A stretch of 64,000 bases of DNA, taken from assembly GCF_028858725.1 (NCBI RefSeq), contig NC_084790.1:84314506-84378505 (forward strand). The letters are read 5' to 3'. The translations under genes and the position numbers were made by a program. The stretch comes from Colius striatus (lineage: Eukaryota; Chordata; Aves; Coliiformes; Coliidae). The notes beneath the pieces are model-generated. The model was not told the origin of the DNA. It saw nothing but the letters and a program-made list of their open reading frames with translations, and ran no database searches. Shown piece after piece: positions 12,725-24,005 of this stretch (positions are counted from its first letter, which is position 1; each line of letters begins with the position of its first letter).

Positions 12725-13008
12725 TGTTGATTGCCTGTGCTGGGGAACAAACTCTGAGAGAGTAGTGTAGGGGAAAGGGACCTGAGGGTGCTGGTGGGTA
12801 GCAGGATGAGCAGGAGCCAGCAACGTGCCCTCGTGGCCAAGAAGGCCAATGGCATCCTGGGGTGTATGAGAAGGGCTGTGGGTAGTAGGTGGAGAGAAGT
12901 TCTGCTCCCCCTCTACTCTGCCCTTGTGAGACCACATCTGGAATATTGTGTCCAGTTCTGGGCCATCAGTTCCAGAAGCACAAGGAGCTGCTGGATAGGT
13001 CAGAAGTA
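12725..13008 (+). mobile_element. CR1 internal fragment
   Basis: Plus orientation: GGACCTGAGGGTGCTGGTGG, AGCCAGCAACGTGCCC and CTCTACTCTGCCCTTGTGAG. It lacks the 3' tail. Confidence 0.85.
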
Positions 13009-13649
13009 TATGATAAATTGCTTTTAGGAGAAGTCATCCTAAGGGAGCTTCATCAATAGCAAGGAAAGAGGGCAGCAAGTTTCCAAGACATCTTCTCTAC
13101 GTAAAACACTTAAGAGTAGACCAAGTGTCTGAACAGAGTCAAACTTCCAGACTAAAATATCATCTCCATGCAAAAAACACCTCTCTTTCCTCACGCCCTT
13201 CAACCTTCCACAGGGAATTCTGAGCATCAAGAGACTGAAGAGAGGACTGAAGAAGGTGCTGTTATATAAATTCTCTAGCCAAACACACGTGACTGCAGAG
13301 CCACTGCACCATGTCTGCACAGAGAGCACTGCTAAGGACACAGACACAATATCCTAGTCTAGCAGAAACAGGAAGTTCCTTTTTAATTCCTCTCTCAACC
13401 CAGATGTCCATTGCTTCTCCTATTCACAGCAATTCAGGTGTTCTGGAAGCTATTTGCAGAACCATTACTGATTTTAAGCACAAAGCTCATGGCCTAGCAG
13501 GAAAGTCCTGATAAACTTCAGCACCTCAGTTTTCCTAACAGCAGCCCAACACGAGGGGAACCTCACATTCGTGCTGGCATCACACCTACACACACGGGAT
13601 GAAGCCACACGGTAATTCAGGCCGCTTAGGATGTGAGGGACCACCCAGT

Positions 13650-14720
13650 TCAACTCCCATCTGGTCTCTGGCTACGCAAGGTGCTCGCACCCCAAGTGGA
13701 AGAGGCCTCGTCGGGCTGTGGGATGGCCTGTGATGGCACGGACATGCTACCGCCACGGCTGGGCTGCTCTCCGTGGCGGAGGCGCCTCACGCTCCCCTCC
13801 CTGGGCCAGCGTCCCCCGGCTCCAGTTCCTCCTCTCACCCACCTCCAGTGTCAGAGGCGACGGCCGGGCCGCTCCCGCAGCTGACCGCACAGGCCGGGCA
13901 GCGGGGCAGGAGCCCCTGGAGGCAGCAGCGAGCCCCAGGACCTGGCAGCAGCGCACGACAGGCCCGACCCCGGCTCTGCTGAGGGGAATGGGGCTGCAGG
14001 CTGCGCGCCCAGCCCCACGCAAGGCCCGGCCGGCCCCGCGCTGCCGTTTCCCCCTGAGGAGCGGCGGCTCGTCACGGAGCCCCGGAGCCAGTCCGCTGAC
14101 CCACACCACCTCCACGGGCGAGTGCCTTTTCCTCTGCCCGCCACACTGGCCACGAACACACCCCTGCCCAAGGACATGGTACCGCCGCTTTCTGCTAGTT
14201 TGCGACGGGCAGGTGGGCCGGTCCATTCTCTGGCAGGGGAGTCGCGCCGGGCTCCCCTCTGCCTTGAGGCGCATGGTTCCGCCCGCCCGTGTGCGCCCGA
14301 AGGCGGCGGGCGGGCCCACTCGAAGGCGGGGGGGTGGATGAACAGATAGCGGCAGCGCCTCTTCCCGACACTCACCTGCCTCCAGCCGCCCGCCCGCCGC
14401 CTGTGCCGACTGCCCGCCGTCTCCCCGCCCCGCCGGGCCCTTGCGGGGCCGGGGCTGCCCGGCTCAGCGCCGGTACCCGCGTGCCCTGGAGCGCCGGTGT
14501 GCGCGGCTGGGCGGCGGCGGGCGGCGTCAGGCAGCGCGGCGGGCAGTCCGCGGGGCCCGCGCGGCGCTGAGGGGCGGAGGGCGGGGAGGGCAGCCGCCGC
14601 CACAGGGGCTGTGGGCGCCTTGGCCGTGGGCTCGCTCTTGGTGAGGTGTCAGGACGGTGCTTCACCCGTGACAGCAGCAAGTTCCAGGCCGCGGAGAGCA
14701 CTCTCTCCCTGTGGTGGTGG
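13650..14720. promoter_or_regulatory. CpG island at the HDHD2 5' end
   Basis: This is a stretch of about 1 kb with very high G+C and dense CpG dinucleotides, in sharp contrast to the AT-balanced flanks. Several open frames of 60-250 codons run through it on both strands. They are Arg/Ala/Pro-rich, mutually overlapping and lack recognisable domains, so I treat them as compositional artefacts of the island. Confidence 0.8.
14376..14620 (-). promoter_or_regulatory. HDHD2: Probable HDHD2 promoter and untranslated first exon
   Basis: A strong minus-strand splice donor (GGAGGCAG followed by GTGAGTGTC) sits at 14376-14371 inside very CpG-rich DNA, upstream of the HDHD2 ATG exon, which itself opens with a splice acceptor. 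This suggests a 5' UTR exon ending at 14376. The upstream limit is approximate; no TATA box is obvious. Confidence 0.6.
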
Positions 14721-14821
14721 CGGTGGAACGCGGCTTCTGCAGTAGCGCTCATCCGCAGGAGAGGCGGCGTACAGAAAACGCAGGGAAACGGAACGGCGTC
14801 TCCTAGGAAATGAGGGCACAT

Positions 14822-15168
14822 GGTATCATCAGGAGGCCCAGGGGAGACCTGCTCGCTCTCTACAGCTACCTGAAGGGAAGTTGAAGCGAGGTGGCAGTTG
14901 GTCTGTTCTCCCTAGTAACAAGAAATAGGCCTCAGGTTGTGCCAGGGCAGGTTCAGGCTGGATGTGAGGAGGAATTTCCTTACTGAAGGGCTGTCAGGCA
15001 TTGGCACAGCTGCCCAGGGAGGTGCTGGAGTCACCGTCCATGGAGGGGTTTCAGAGACAGGTGGATGTTGCACTTGGGGAAACGGTCTAGTGACTGTGCT
15101 GGGGTAAAGGGTGGACTCAATGATCTTAAAGGTCTCTTCCTGCTGAAACCATTCTATGACTCCTACGT
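14822..15168 (+). mobile_element. CR1 fragment
   Basis: Plus orientation: GAGACCTGCTCGCTCTCTAC through CTGAAACCATTCTATGACTC. It abuts the HDHD2 CpG island. Confidence 0.85.
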
Positions 15169-15169
15169 T

Positions 15170-16694
15170 GTGATGGTGCAGTAAAACATCCCATGTCTGT
15201 AAGATAACGTGATTCTAAATCCTTAACATTGCAACCTGAGATGTCAAAGATCATTAAAGGGAGTCTAATTTATTCCCTTTACCTGCCCCCATCCCCACCA
15301 AAACAAACCTGTTAACAGCTGGGTATACAGAACTGATCCTTTATTCCTGTCTCTGTTTGCACTAAAGCCTCCATGGGCTGTCTCACAGGCCTCTTCCTCA
15401 CCACACAGCCAGCCATGACTGGTACTGCCACGATGCAATATACTGCTGTGAATACAGCTGTTTACAGATGCTTACTAGAACCAACTATTCAACACTGGGA
15501 AGTCTCAGCCCTCAGTTTGACCCGCAAAACGTTCTGGTTATTGTTGGTTTTGTGCCAGGTATGAGCAGTATCGCTGTTTGGGGTTTGAATTGACTATGGC
15601 GTTGCAAGATACTTTGCACACAGAGCTCTTTGCCAGGTGGAAATTTTTTGGCACGTTCCCTGTTACTGGAGAACCCAAGGCCTTGCCAGGCTTGAGGTGC
15701 TTTGCCTTGTTTGAACTTAGTCACAGCAGCCTTGTTGCAGAACTGCCTGAAGCCACACAAGGAGATGGTGACAGTGTAGTTATTCCCTTGTTTCTCTCTA
15801 CACTCCTTTCTCTGCCCAGCTGCTGGCTACCCTTTTGCCCTCATCCCTGCTCATTACCTGGGAGACCTGATCTTTAGCTTCTGCCCCACTTTGAAACCCT
15901 ATTTTGCAGCTGCCAGTAAAAACATGTCCCATATTTGCTCCAAATGCAGGATTCTCTGATTCCTGGTTGCAGAGAACTGCTGCTCCTTCTTACTGCAGCT
16001 GCAGAACTGATTTTCCAACAACCTGCCCACATGCTGTGAGCCATGCGTTAGAAATTTGGCCTTTCTGAAAGGACAGGGAGGCAGGAGGATAAAAAATAAA
16101 TCAGTTTTTCACACATTTTTAAAGCTGTTGCTTATAATATTTAATACTGGCTTTTTAAAGGAAGAACTAGTGGTTTATATGAAAAGGTGATGGACTCCAA
16201 ATCATTCAGTATTCCATCAGCAATGGAAATATCCACTGCTGCTGTCTTACAAAAGGCCCTTGCACACCTGTCACATTTCATCTGTTCTGCATACACTCTG
16301 TCCAGTTTCCACGACAGACAGATACATGAAAATAACTGATGCAGACTGCACCTTTGTCACCTCTGACTTACTGAGGTTGGTATAATGAAGAAATGTAACA
16401 CACCTGCCTTTTTACAGAACTCACAGGTTAGCAAGGTGATGTTCTGCCTCAGGCCAAAGCTACCACAGCTCGTCAGGTTTGCTACAAAACCCAAAATACA
16501 GCTTCATAGAGAAGGGATGATACTTGCAGATGCCACGGGGATGGCAAAAGAAAAGTATTTTGTGCAAGAGAAAAGAAAAAAAAAGTATTTCATGTAAGAA
16601 CAGTAACTCTGGTAACTGGAACAGGACGAAGCTGAGTTCTGGGACATTCCCACTGTGCAGAGATGTGGAGCAAGTTATGAGAGGCAGGGCTTAA
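15170..16694. other. Intergenic stretch between HDHD2 and IER3IP1, no gene seen
   Basis: Only short chance frames (up to 99 codons) occur here, and no splice-bounded coding segments or strong repeats. It is ordinary non-repetitive sequence. Confidence 0.5.
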
Positions 16695-16959
16695 CTTAGA
16701 AATCCAGACTTTATTTACAATTTTTTTTCATTGTTTGACACAACAGCACACACTTTAGTCATTAAGATGTTGTAAGATGAGAAACAAAACCTGTTTTAAA
16801 GTAATGAAACTACCAGGTTCCCATTAATCTTCCCCACTTTAAAAATAACCCAAAACATTTCAGCAGAGGAAGAGATGTAAAACTTCTAACTTTTCTATAA
16901 AGGTAGGTGAGAATCTGCTGCTATTCATCCAGCCTTGCTATGTAACATCAGACCTAGCC

Positions 16960-17224
16960 CAGCAGTGAAGGGAAGTTGTAGCGAGGCAGGGGTCAGTCTG
17001 TTCTCCGTAGGAACAAGCAATACAACAAAAGGAAATGGCCTCAAGTTGCCTGAGGGGAGGTTCGGGCAGGATTTGAGGAGGAATTTCTTTGCTGCAAGGG
17101 TTGTCAGGCACTGCAAGGGGCTGGAGGTTGATGCTGCAGTTAGGGAAATGGTCTAGTGACTGACAGGGCTGGGACAAAATTCTTAAAAGCCTCTTCCAGC
17201 TGAAACAATTCTACAATTCTATAA
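16960..17224 (+). mobile_element. CR1 fragment
   Basis: Plus orientation, same subfamily as 14822-15168 (GGGAAGTTGTAGCGAGGCAG, TTTGAGGAGGAATTTCTTTG, tail ATTCTACAATTCTAT). It lies in the probable IER3IP1 3' region. Confidence 0.85.
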
Positions 17225-17610
17225 CGAGGACGACATCTGTACCAAAGCAGTTGGCAAGATTCTCTGTGACCAAACTGCATGGTCACACCCATGGTTTCCA
17301 TTTCGAAGTTGTTCATTTAACAAAGAAAGATGGAGGGTGGGGGAAGAAGCAGCAGTAAGAGAAGCTGCACATTTGTTTTTGGTTTTTTTTAATCAAAGAA
17401 ATCCTGTGTTTTCCCAAGAAGCCTGGAATACAAATGGCTCTCAACTTCCAATAACACTTAATCCCCATGTGGAAGTTTAACACACAAAAGAGAAAAGCAG
17501 TATTATTAAAAAAGTATTAACAAGCCCAGACAGAATGGTTACAAATGCTCATCACAAACACAACATGATAGTCTGAAATTAACAAGAGTTGCCCAGCTTC
17601 AGGTACAGCT

Positions 17611-17645
17611 TTTTTTTTTTTTTGGGGGGGGGGTGGGGTGGGGAT
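17611..17645. repeat. T-run joined to G-runs
   Basis: About 15 T are followed by a run of about 10 G and further GGGG tracts on the plus strand. The minus strand is A/C-rich here. The G tracts could form a quadruplex on the strand opposite the IER3IP1 transcript. Confidence 0.7.
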
Positions 17646-18156
17646 GGATTTTGTATAACAGTTGCAAACTATTTTCAACTTGAGCGTGAAATGGTATTGA
17701 TTTTAAAAGCTGATAAAAGATCAAGAGAAAAATCCCAGTCTCAATCCAACCAGGAATGTTCTAGGTGAGCCGAATCAGGATTTTACCCAGCTGGTTTCAT
17801 CTCCCTCAAGGTCACAACTGTACTTTAACAATTTATCATTCCAATAATTGTTGTTCTCTTCAACAGTAGGGTGGTGGTAACTGAAATATACTGAAACACT
17901 GTCATTTTTCTTAACTTAAAATATATGTTGGGAAGTGTACTGATGGAAATTTCATCCCTGAGTAACTAGACATTTAAAAGCCACATCCCACCAACAATGA
18001 CTGTGATACATCACAGTATGTCCTCTTAAATAGTCAGTGGTGACAGACCTTGTCCTGGTCCAATGTACTCGCAGCACTGCTGCATGGATCCCCTTATCTC
18101 ATTTGATGAAACCATGAGGGAGCGTTAGGGAGGAGGGTAACTAGGAGGAAATGTCT

Positions 18157-18162
18157 TTTATT
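18157..18162 (-). terminator. Polyadenylation signal AATAAA, possible IER3IP1 proximal site
   Basis: The minus strand reads AATAATAAAA about 115 bases after the IER3IP1 stop codon. Confidence 0.4.
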
Positions 18163-18275
18163 ATTTGAAGTTGAGCATCAGATCGACAGCTTAAATCGTG
18201 CTGGGTCCCAGAGAGAGATGACAGTCAGCGACTTGCTTCTTTGGATGTCCAAAAGATTTCCAGGATGGGTAATCT

Positions 18276-18331
18276 TCAGCCAAACAACAGGAGGAAAACG
18301 ATTGTAATGGAGTTCACCACTATTAATGGCA
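18276..18331 (-). CDS. IER3IP1: IER3IP1 exon 3 (C-terminus and stop)
   Basis: The exon follows acceptor TTTTCTCCACAG and encodes PLIVVNSITIVFLLLFG, then TGA at 18278-18276. This segment is too short to form a long open frame and was found by reading the minus strand for the expected C-terminal helix. Confidence 0.95.
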
Positions 18332-20790
18332 CTGTGGAGAAAAAGCAAAAAGGCAAAGAGAGGGGATTGTGAACATTTTCATTTCAGTGCCACAGCGTGA
18401 TCTCAGGATATTACCTTTTAAGGAGCAAGACCAATCAACATGTTAAAAATACAGTGGATTTCCTTAATCCAGGTACTAGTGGAAAGAGCCAGGATCAAAG
18501 CCTGGGATACTAAAAGTTTAAAAATTACAGGAAGCAACAGCATTAGGGACATGGCACTGGCCATGACAGTGTTTGGTTAAGAGGTGGACTTGATGAGCTC
18601 AAAGGTCTTTTCCAACCTCAACCATTCTGTGACTAAATTCCTACCACCAAGTACTTCCCTTGAAGTCAAACTTAGGCAAGGTGAAGCTCATTGCGAGCTC
18701 TGATCACCAAGCTGCCCCCCAGCTCCCAGACTCTGAGGAAACACAGGGCAGAGCAGTGTTGCCAGTGTTGGGAAATGTTTTACACAATCAGTGTCCTCCC
18801 ACACAGCATCCACGCGTGAGGGAAGGACAGGCTGGAAATGACAAGGAGAAACAGCAGCTTTTGGTAAAACAGTAAAAATCCTGATGTTACTTCCTTAAGG
18901 CCCAGAAAGAAAACTTTACAGACAATATTTTAGTGAAAGGTTGTCACCTCACCTCTCATAACGGTTCGTATGGATCGAATGAGGTTTATTAGCTGAGCTT
19001 TAATTCCTGGTTCCTCGCCAAACCCTCCAATCCTTTGATCGCTTCCCCAGCCAACTGCAGCACATAAAAAACAGCCAGAAGTGTCAGAAAAAATGCCCCC
19101 AAACCACACAATACTCCCAACAAACGCCATCAGCAGTACTAATGAGTGGCCGATCCTGAATCCTGGAACACTGGAAAGGAAAACTACACGGCAATTCACT
19201 TTTTTTCATGATCAGCTTTTCAAAACAATACACTGAAAACTGTTAAAGCCTTTAACGAAGGCAGTAGTAACAGATTAACTTTTCTGTAGAGGAAAGCCTG
19301 AACTTTTTAATATGCCACTGCTCCTAGTGTGCCAGACAAACGAATGCCATTATTTGGGCTTCGAAAACCACCACCTGCCAAAACAAAAACACACAAAACC
19401 AAAAGCTAGTCAAAAAAAAAAGGAGACAGACTACATCTGCCCACAGCCCTTCAGCAGATAATAAACCAGGAAGCAGTTATTGGCCATCAGGTTATGGTCA
19501 GCCCAAATCCTGAATCAGTAGGATGCTTTTTGTAGCTCTGTAAAAAAATAAAAGAGACTTTTCAGGGCATGATGGACATGCTGAAGTTCTACAAAGCGCT
19601 TTGGGGCAGAAGCCCTTCCCTACCAGCTGCAGGGAGGCTGAGGATGTGGCCCCTGTGCCAGGATGAGGGATTTCTGAGTCCTGATAGCCACAGCCCTAGG
19701 CAGGGATGAGAAGAACAGCAAAGGGAGCAGCTCTCAGTATCCAAACTTACCCAGAAGAGCCTGCCAGTTTTTTTTTTTCCTCCAGACTTAACTTTTGAGT
19801 GATTTTTTCCCCCCTTTTCTTGTCTCTGTCTCTTGCTCTGCTGGCAGCAGCAGGCTGAAGGCACCGCATGAGTCCTGTCCCTCACCAGCTACTGCTTCCC
19901 ACTCACAGAGAGCTCACAGTTATTCCCACATCTTCCAAGTTACCTGGGGCCAGCGAGAGTGGCTTCACTGATCTTGGCCTGACATCTTCCTCTACCTCGA
20001 GCTGCTGCTCACCAGGAGAGCAACAGAAAACCTCAAACCAGGTAGATCCCTCATACTAAATCCCAGCAGGGAAGGGGAGGAAGGCATAACTATCATTACT
20101 CCTCCCAAAAATCCTGGCTCCAGGAAAATGGGGAAAACTTGGATCATCGGTCATTTGGGGTTTTTTTTCCTGTGGCTTTGCTGAGGTTTGTGTCTGTGGC
20201 TTTGCTGCATTTTGTAGGGTTTGCTTTTCGAGGGCAAGGATCCACAACCTTGGGGATCCTTCCTCAGCACTGCAGAACCGTGAAGGTCCAGAGTTTGAGC
20301 AGTGCCATCTCATCAACAAAGAAAAAAGGCATAAGATGAAAGAAATCACCTCCAGGATGCCGCACGGCCTCGATGTGCGGCATAAACGGAGGTGAAACGG
20401 TACAAAAAGAGAAACAAAATTACGTGAAAGACAAAGGGAGGACACGAGCAACGTCAACCACACCGGCAGCAAATCCCAGCTTCAGCGCGGAAACCTGCAC
20501 GAAACGTTCAACACCGGCACGGAGACGCTGCGAGGTGGCGGGGGAAGGGGGGGAACGGGAGGCCCCGCCGGGCTGGGCTCGGCCAGGCGGGGGAAGGGGA
20601 GGGAAACGAGAGGGAAGGGGAGGGACGCGTCGCCGCGGCCTGTCCCGAGCCGCCCGCGGCCGCTGCCCTCCCTCCCCGCCGCGGCCGCCGCCGGCTCACC
20701 GTGTCGGAGGAAGCGCTCTTCGTGCAGCACGGCGATGGCGTTGAGGATGAGGAGCGAGGCCTGCAGCAGTGAGTACAGCGTGAACGCCAT
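18276..20790 (-). CDS. IER3IP1: IER3IP1, immediate early response 3-interacting protein 1 (complete)
   Basis: Three exons (20700-20790, 18953-19054, 18276-18331) join in phase to an 82-residue protein, the same length as the mammalian one. It starts MAFTLYSLLQASLLILNAIA and ends IVFLLLFG. Two hydrophobic segments flank a polar Gly-rich loop (GWGSDQRIGGFGEEPGIK): residues about 3-22 and 65-81. The family (Yos1-like) acts in the ER and early secretory pathway, in ER-Golgi traffic and ER homeostasis. Val21 and Leu78, the positions changed in human microcephaly-epilepsy-diabetes syndrome, are both kept. The gene lies head-to-tail with HDHD2 in conserved order. Confidence 0.97.
18537..18634 (+). 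mobile_element. CR1 3' end fragment
   Basis: Plus orientation: TTGATGAGCTCAAAGGTCTT and TTCCAACCTCAACCATTCTG. It lies in the IER3IP1 intron. Confidence 0.85.
18953..19054 (-). CDS. IER3IP1: IER3IP1 exon 2
   Basis: This 102-base exon has acceptor TGTGCTGCAG and donor GTGAGG. It encodes the Gly-rich loop and LINLIRSIRTVMR. Phases are 1 in and 1 out. Confidence 0.95.
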
Positions 20791-20960
20791 GGCCCGCGCC
20801 CACAGACGCCGCCGGGCGGGAGCCGGCGCCCGAGCGGGACGTGGCGGGGCGGGGCCGCGCAGCCGTGGCCGGGCGCTGGCTCCTGCCGCTCGCCCCGCCC
20901 CGCGGGCTGCCGGCGCCGCCGCTTCGCTCCGCGGTGAGCACGCAGTGATTCAGCTCCATC
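20470..20960. promoter_or_regulatory. IER3IP1: CpG-island promoter of IER3IP1
   Basis: Dense CpG and G+C-rich DNA surrounds the IER3IP1 start codon. The upstream side (20791-20960) is the likely core promoter and 5' UTR. Overlapping open frames here on both strands are Arg/Ala/Pro-rich and appear compositional. Confidence 0.75.
20700..20790 (-). CDS. IER3IP1: IER3IP1 exon 1 (coding part)
   Basis: The ATG at 20790-20788 opens the first hydrophobic segment. The exon ends FLRH plus one base before a GTGAGC donor. It lies in a CpG island. Confidence 0.95.
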
Positions 20961-21149
20961 GGTGACTGTCCGGTCTTCAGAGGAGGGGGAGGTGGCGGGG
21001 GAGCGGCATCGTGGAGTGGGGCTGTCGGGTAGCGCTCAGGGACAGCACCTGCGGATCATCCAGGATCAGCTGGGTCGGTCAAAAGCATAAACCACTTTAT
21101 ATCAACCCGTGTAAGTGTGTGGGTCGAGCTGGGGGGAGAGGTTGATCTG

Positions 21150-21951
21150 TGTGAGAACAGGAAGGCTTCGTAAAGCTCTGGGCAGGCTGGAGCGAGGGGC
21201 TGATGGCAATGAGATGACATTCAGCACAGCTCAGTGGCAGGTCCTGCCCTTGGGCCACACCAACCGCTCCAGGCTGGGCCAGAGGGGCTGGAAAGCTGCT
21301 GCAGGGAAAGGGCCTGGGGGCTGGTGCCAGCGGCTGAACAGGAGCCAGCAGCGTGCCCAGGGGGGCAAGAAGGCCAAGGGCAGCCTGGCCTGTATCAGAA
21401 ATAGTGTGGCAGCAGGACCAGGGCAGTGATTGTGCCTCTGTGCTGGGCCCTGGGGAGGCCGCAGCTCCAGGGCTGTGCTCAGTGCTGGGCCCCTCACTCA
21501 CTGCCACAGGGACACTGAGGGGCTGCAGCGTGGCCAGAGCCGGGCACAGAGCTGGGGAAGGGGCTGGAGCACAAGGGGCTGGGGAGGGGCTGAGGGAATG
21601 GAGGTTTTGAACCTGGAGAAGAGGAGCCTGAGGGGAGACCTTGCTCTCAGCAGCTCCTTGGCAGGAGGCTGTAGCTGGTGGGGAGGAGTCTGTCTCCGCT
21701 CCCAAGCTACAAGGACAAGAGGAAACAGCCTCAAGTCAGGGCAGGTTTGGATTGGACATGGGGAACAATTTCTTCCCGCAAAAGGTTGTCTGGCCCTGTC
21801 CCAGGCTGCCCAGTGGTGGAGTCCCCATCCCTGGAGGGATCCGAAAGCTGTGTAGCTGTGGGGCTGTGGGACTTGGGTTAGGGGGGAACGGTTGGACTTG
21901 AGGAGTTTGAAGACCTTACCTGACCTGAAACATTTTGTGATTCTGCAATTT
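21150..21951 (+). mobile_element. Longer CR1 copy
   Basis: About 800 bases in plus orientation, with GGAGCCAGCAGCGTGCCC, GGCTGGAGCACAAGGGGCTG, and CATTTTGTGATTCTGCAATT at the 3' end. The 202-residue minus-strand frame across it is an antisense artefact. Confidence 0.92.
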
Positions 21952-22344
21952 AATAGTAAGGATTACTTAGATGTGTAATACTGTGTCATTGACTGTATTA
22001 AAGCAAGCATTTTGGAAAGGACAGATGAAGACAAAAAGAAGTGGAGGTGTGGGTTTGTTCATGGGTAATTTGCACAGTGCCTGAGTGTCTTTTCAGTCAT
22101 ACAGTCTGGATGCTCGATTCCCTGCTGAAGTGGAAGACCATCTCACACTTGCTGGTGCATGGATCTTGAAGCAGAGCTGGAGCATGGACATAAAGTATTG
22201 GTACACCCTGAATAATTTGCCCAGATCGTATCAGAAGTCTGTGACAGGGCAAAGAATCGAGATGGGGGTCTCTGCAGTCCACCAAATTAAGCACGAAGTT
22301 ATCATTGGTATCACGAGAATGACTCCAATAACCATGAAAGTGTG

Positions 22345-22463
22345 GTGATTATGCAAATCATTGTACCCTGATTGAGTAATAAAAGCTATCAACCATTCTG
22401 AGTTAAGGGGTTCGTGTGTTGTATGATTACTGAGAAATAAAATCTGAGTGATTATGCAAATCA
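22345..22463 (+). promoter_or_regulatory. Duplicated octamer element
   Basis: The 16-base string GTGATTATGCAAATCA occurs exactly at 22345-22360 and 22448-22463, each holding the POU-factor octamer ATGCAAAT. AATAAA motifs lie between the copies (TAATAAAAGC, AAATAAAATC), so the block may be part of an old LTR rather than a host enhancer. Confidence 0.4.
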
Positions 22464-22814
22464 ACACCCTCAGCCAACTGGACTGAGAGATGCAAGGGGG
22501 AAAAAAAGTGTGTTTATGCATCGATAACTATACAGTATCCCCGAGCTCCAGTTATTTTTGTGATTTGACTGCAGAAGTACCCAGAGGCCCTGATCAATCT
22601 GATATAAAATATAATTGTTTTCTTTTGGATTCTTCAGCGAATCTTGACTTTTGCAGTCATTACATTTTGGATAAAGAATAATTGGGGTCTGAGCTGATTT
22701 TGTGCTAGAACAAAAATGTAAGTAAATATTTATGAAGATGATACAGGAGGAAAACCTCAGACAACGTCCATACATTTTAATATTACAAATGTATTTTTGC
22801 ATGTATTTGATTCT

Positions 22815-23215
22815 ATGATTCTATATAGGATCACAGAAACATTCAGGTTGGAAAAAGTGGGGATTCCACCACTGCCCTGGGCAGCCTAGGGCAGGGATTG
22901 ACAACTCTTTTGGGGAAAAAATTGTTCCCCATCTCCAATCTTCCCCTCCACAACTTGAGGCTGTTTCATCTTGTCCTGTCGCTTGTAGTTTGGGAGCAGA
23001 GACCAACCCACCTGCTACAACCTCCTATCAGGGAGCTGCTGAGAGCAAGAAGGTGTCCCCTCAGCCTCTTCTTCTCCAAGCTGAACATCCCCAGAGCTCT
23101 CAGCCACTCCTCACTTGTGCTCCAGCCCCTTCCCCGGCTCTGCTGCCTGGCTCTGGCCACACTCCAGCCCCTCAGTGTCCCAGTGGCAGTGAGTGAGGGG
23201 CCCAACACTGAACAC
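22815..23215 (-). mobile_element. CR1 fragment
   Basis: Minus orientation: AGGATCACAGAAACATTCAG, then GGCAGCCTAGGGCAGGGATT and GCTCCAGCCCCTTCCCCGGC. Confidence 0.9.
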
Positions 23216-23464
23216 AAATCTAACAAAAATCAATCATATTCATCAAAGTTTTGTCATCTGGCCAAAGTATTTGTCATTTCAGTTATGAAAAGGAGTAGAG
23301 TCTCAGTTCGGGGCAGTGAGTAAAACATCTATTGCAGTTCCTATGAAATAAAATCATATCGATATTGATACATTTATATCTAATATATAATACATTTATT
23401 ATATTATATAATATACTGAAGTGTTATAGGAAAGCTCGAAACATTTCCAAGTGAAAATATTTCC

Positions 23465-24005
23465 AAAGATGGCCCTGCTGAGGCCTCATCTGGAGTCCTG
23501 TGTCCAGTTCTGGGCTCCTCAGCTCCAGAGGGACAGGGAACTGCTGCAGAGAGGCCAGTGCAGGGCCACCAAGACGATCAGGGCACTGGAGCATCTTTCA
23601 TATGAGGAAAGGCTGCAGGAACTGGGGCTGTTCAGGCTGGAGAAGAGGAGACTGAGGGGAGATCTCATTAATAGTTACAAATATCTAAAGGGTGGGTGTC
23701 GGGAGGTTGGGGCAGAACTTTTTTCTGTTGTATCCACTGACAGGACAAGGGGTGATGGGATGAAGCTGGAACACAAAAAGTTCCATTTAAATATAAGAAC
23801 AAACTGTTTCAGTGTTTCAGTGGGGGAGCCCTGGCACAGGCTGCCCAGGGAGGGTGTGGAGGCTCCGTCCTTGGAGGGCTTCAAAACCTGCCTGGAAATG
23901 TTCCTGTGCGACCTGATCTAGGTGGGACCTGCTTGAGCAGGGGATTGGACTAGATGATCTCCGAAGGTCCCTTCCAACCCCTACCACTTTATGATTCTAT
24001 GGTTT
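23465..24005 (+). mobile_element. CR1 fragment
   Basis: Plus orientation: GAGGCCTCATCTGGAGTCCT through ACTTTATGATTCTATGG. It holds a 156-codon open frame derived from the repeat, outside the usual CR1 ORF2. Confidence 0.92.

Larger units (their letters stand above)
16695..18275 (-). other. IER3IP1: Probable IER3IP1 3' UTR region
   Basis: Minus-strand AATAAA signals lie at 18162-18157, about 115 bases past the stop, and at 16715-16710. Either or both could end the transcript. The longer form would include a CR1 fragment at 16960-17224 and a T-run next to a G-run at 17611-17645. No coding exon is seen. The UTR extent is inference. Confidence 0.45.

Noticed and set aside
13718-14821. Overlapping open frames of up to 250 codons on both strands
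   Set aside because: Arg/Ala/Pro-rich frames in a CpG island, mutually overlapping, with no domains; the real feature is the HDHD2 promoter and first exon.
21097-21705. 202-codon minus-strand frame
   Set aside because: Antisense to a CR1 copy; composition and repeat content explain it.
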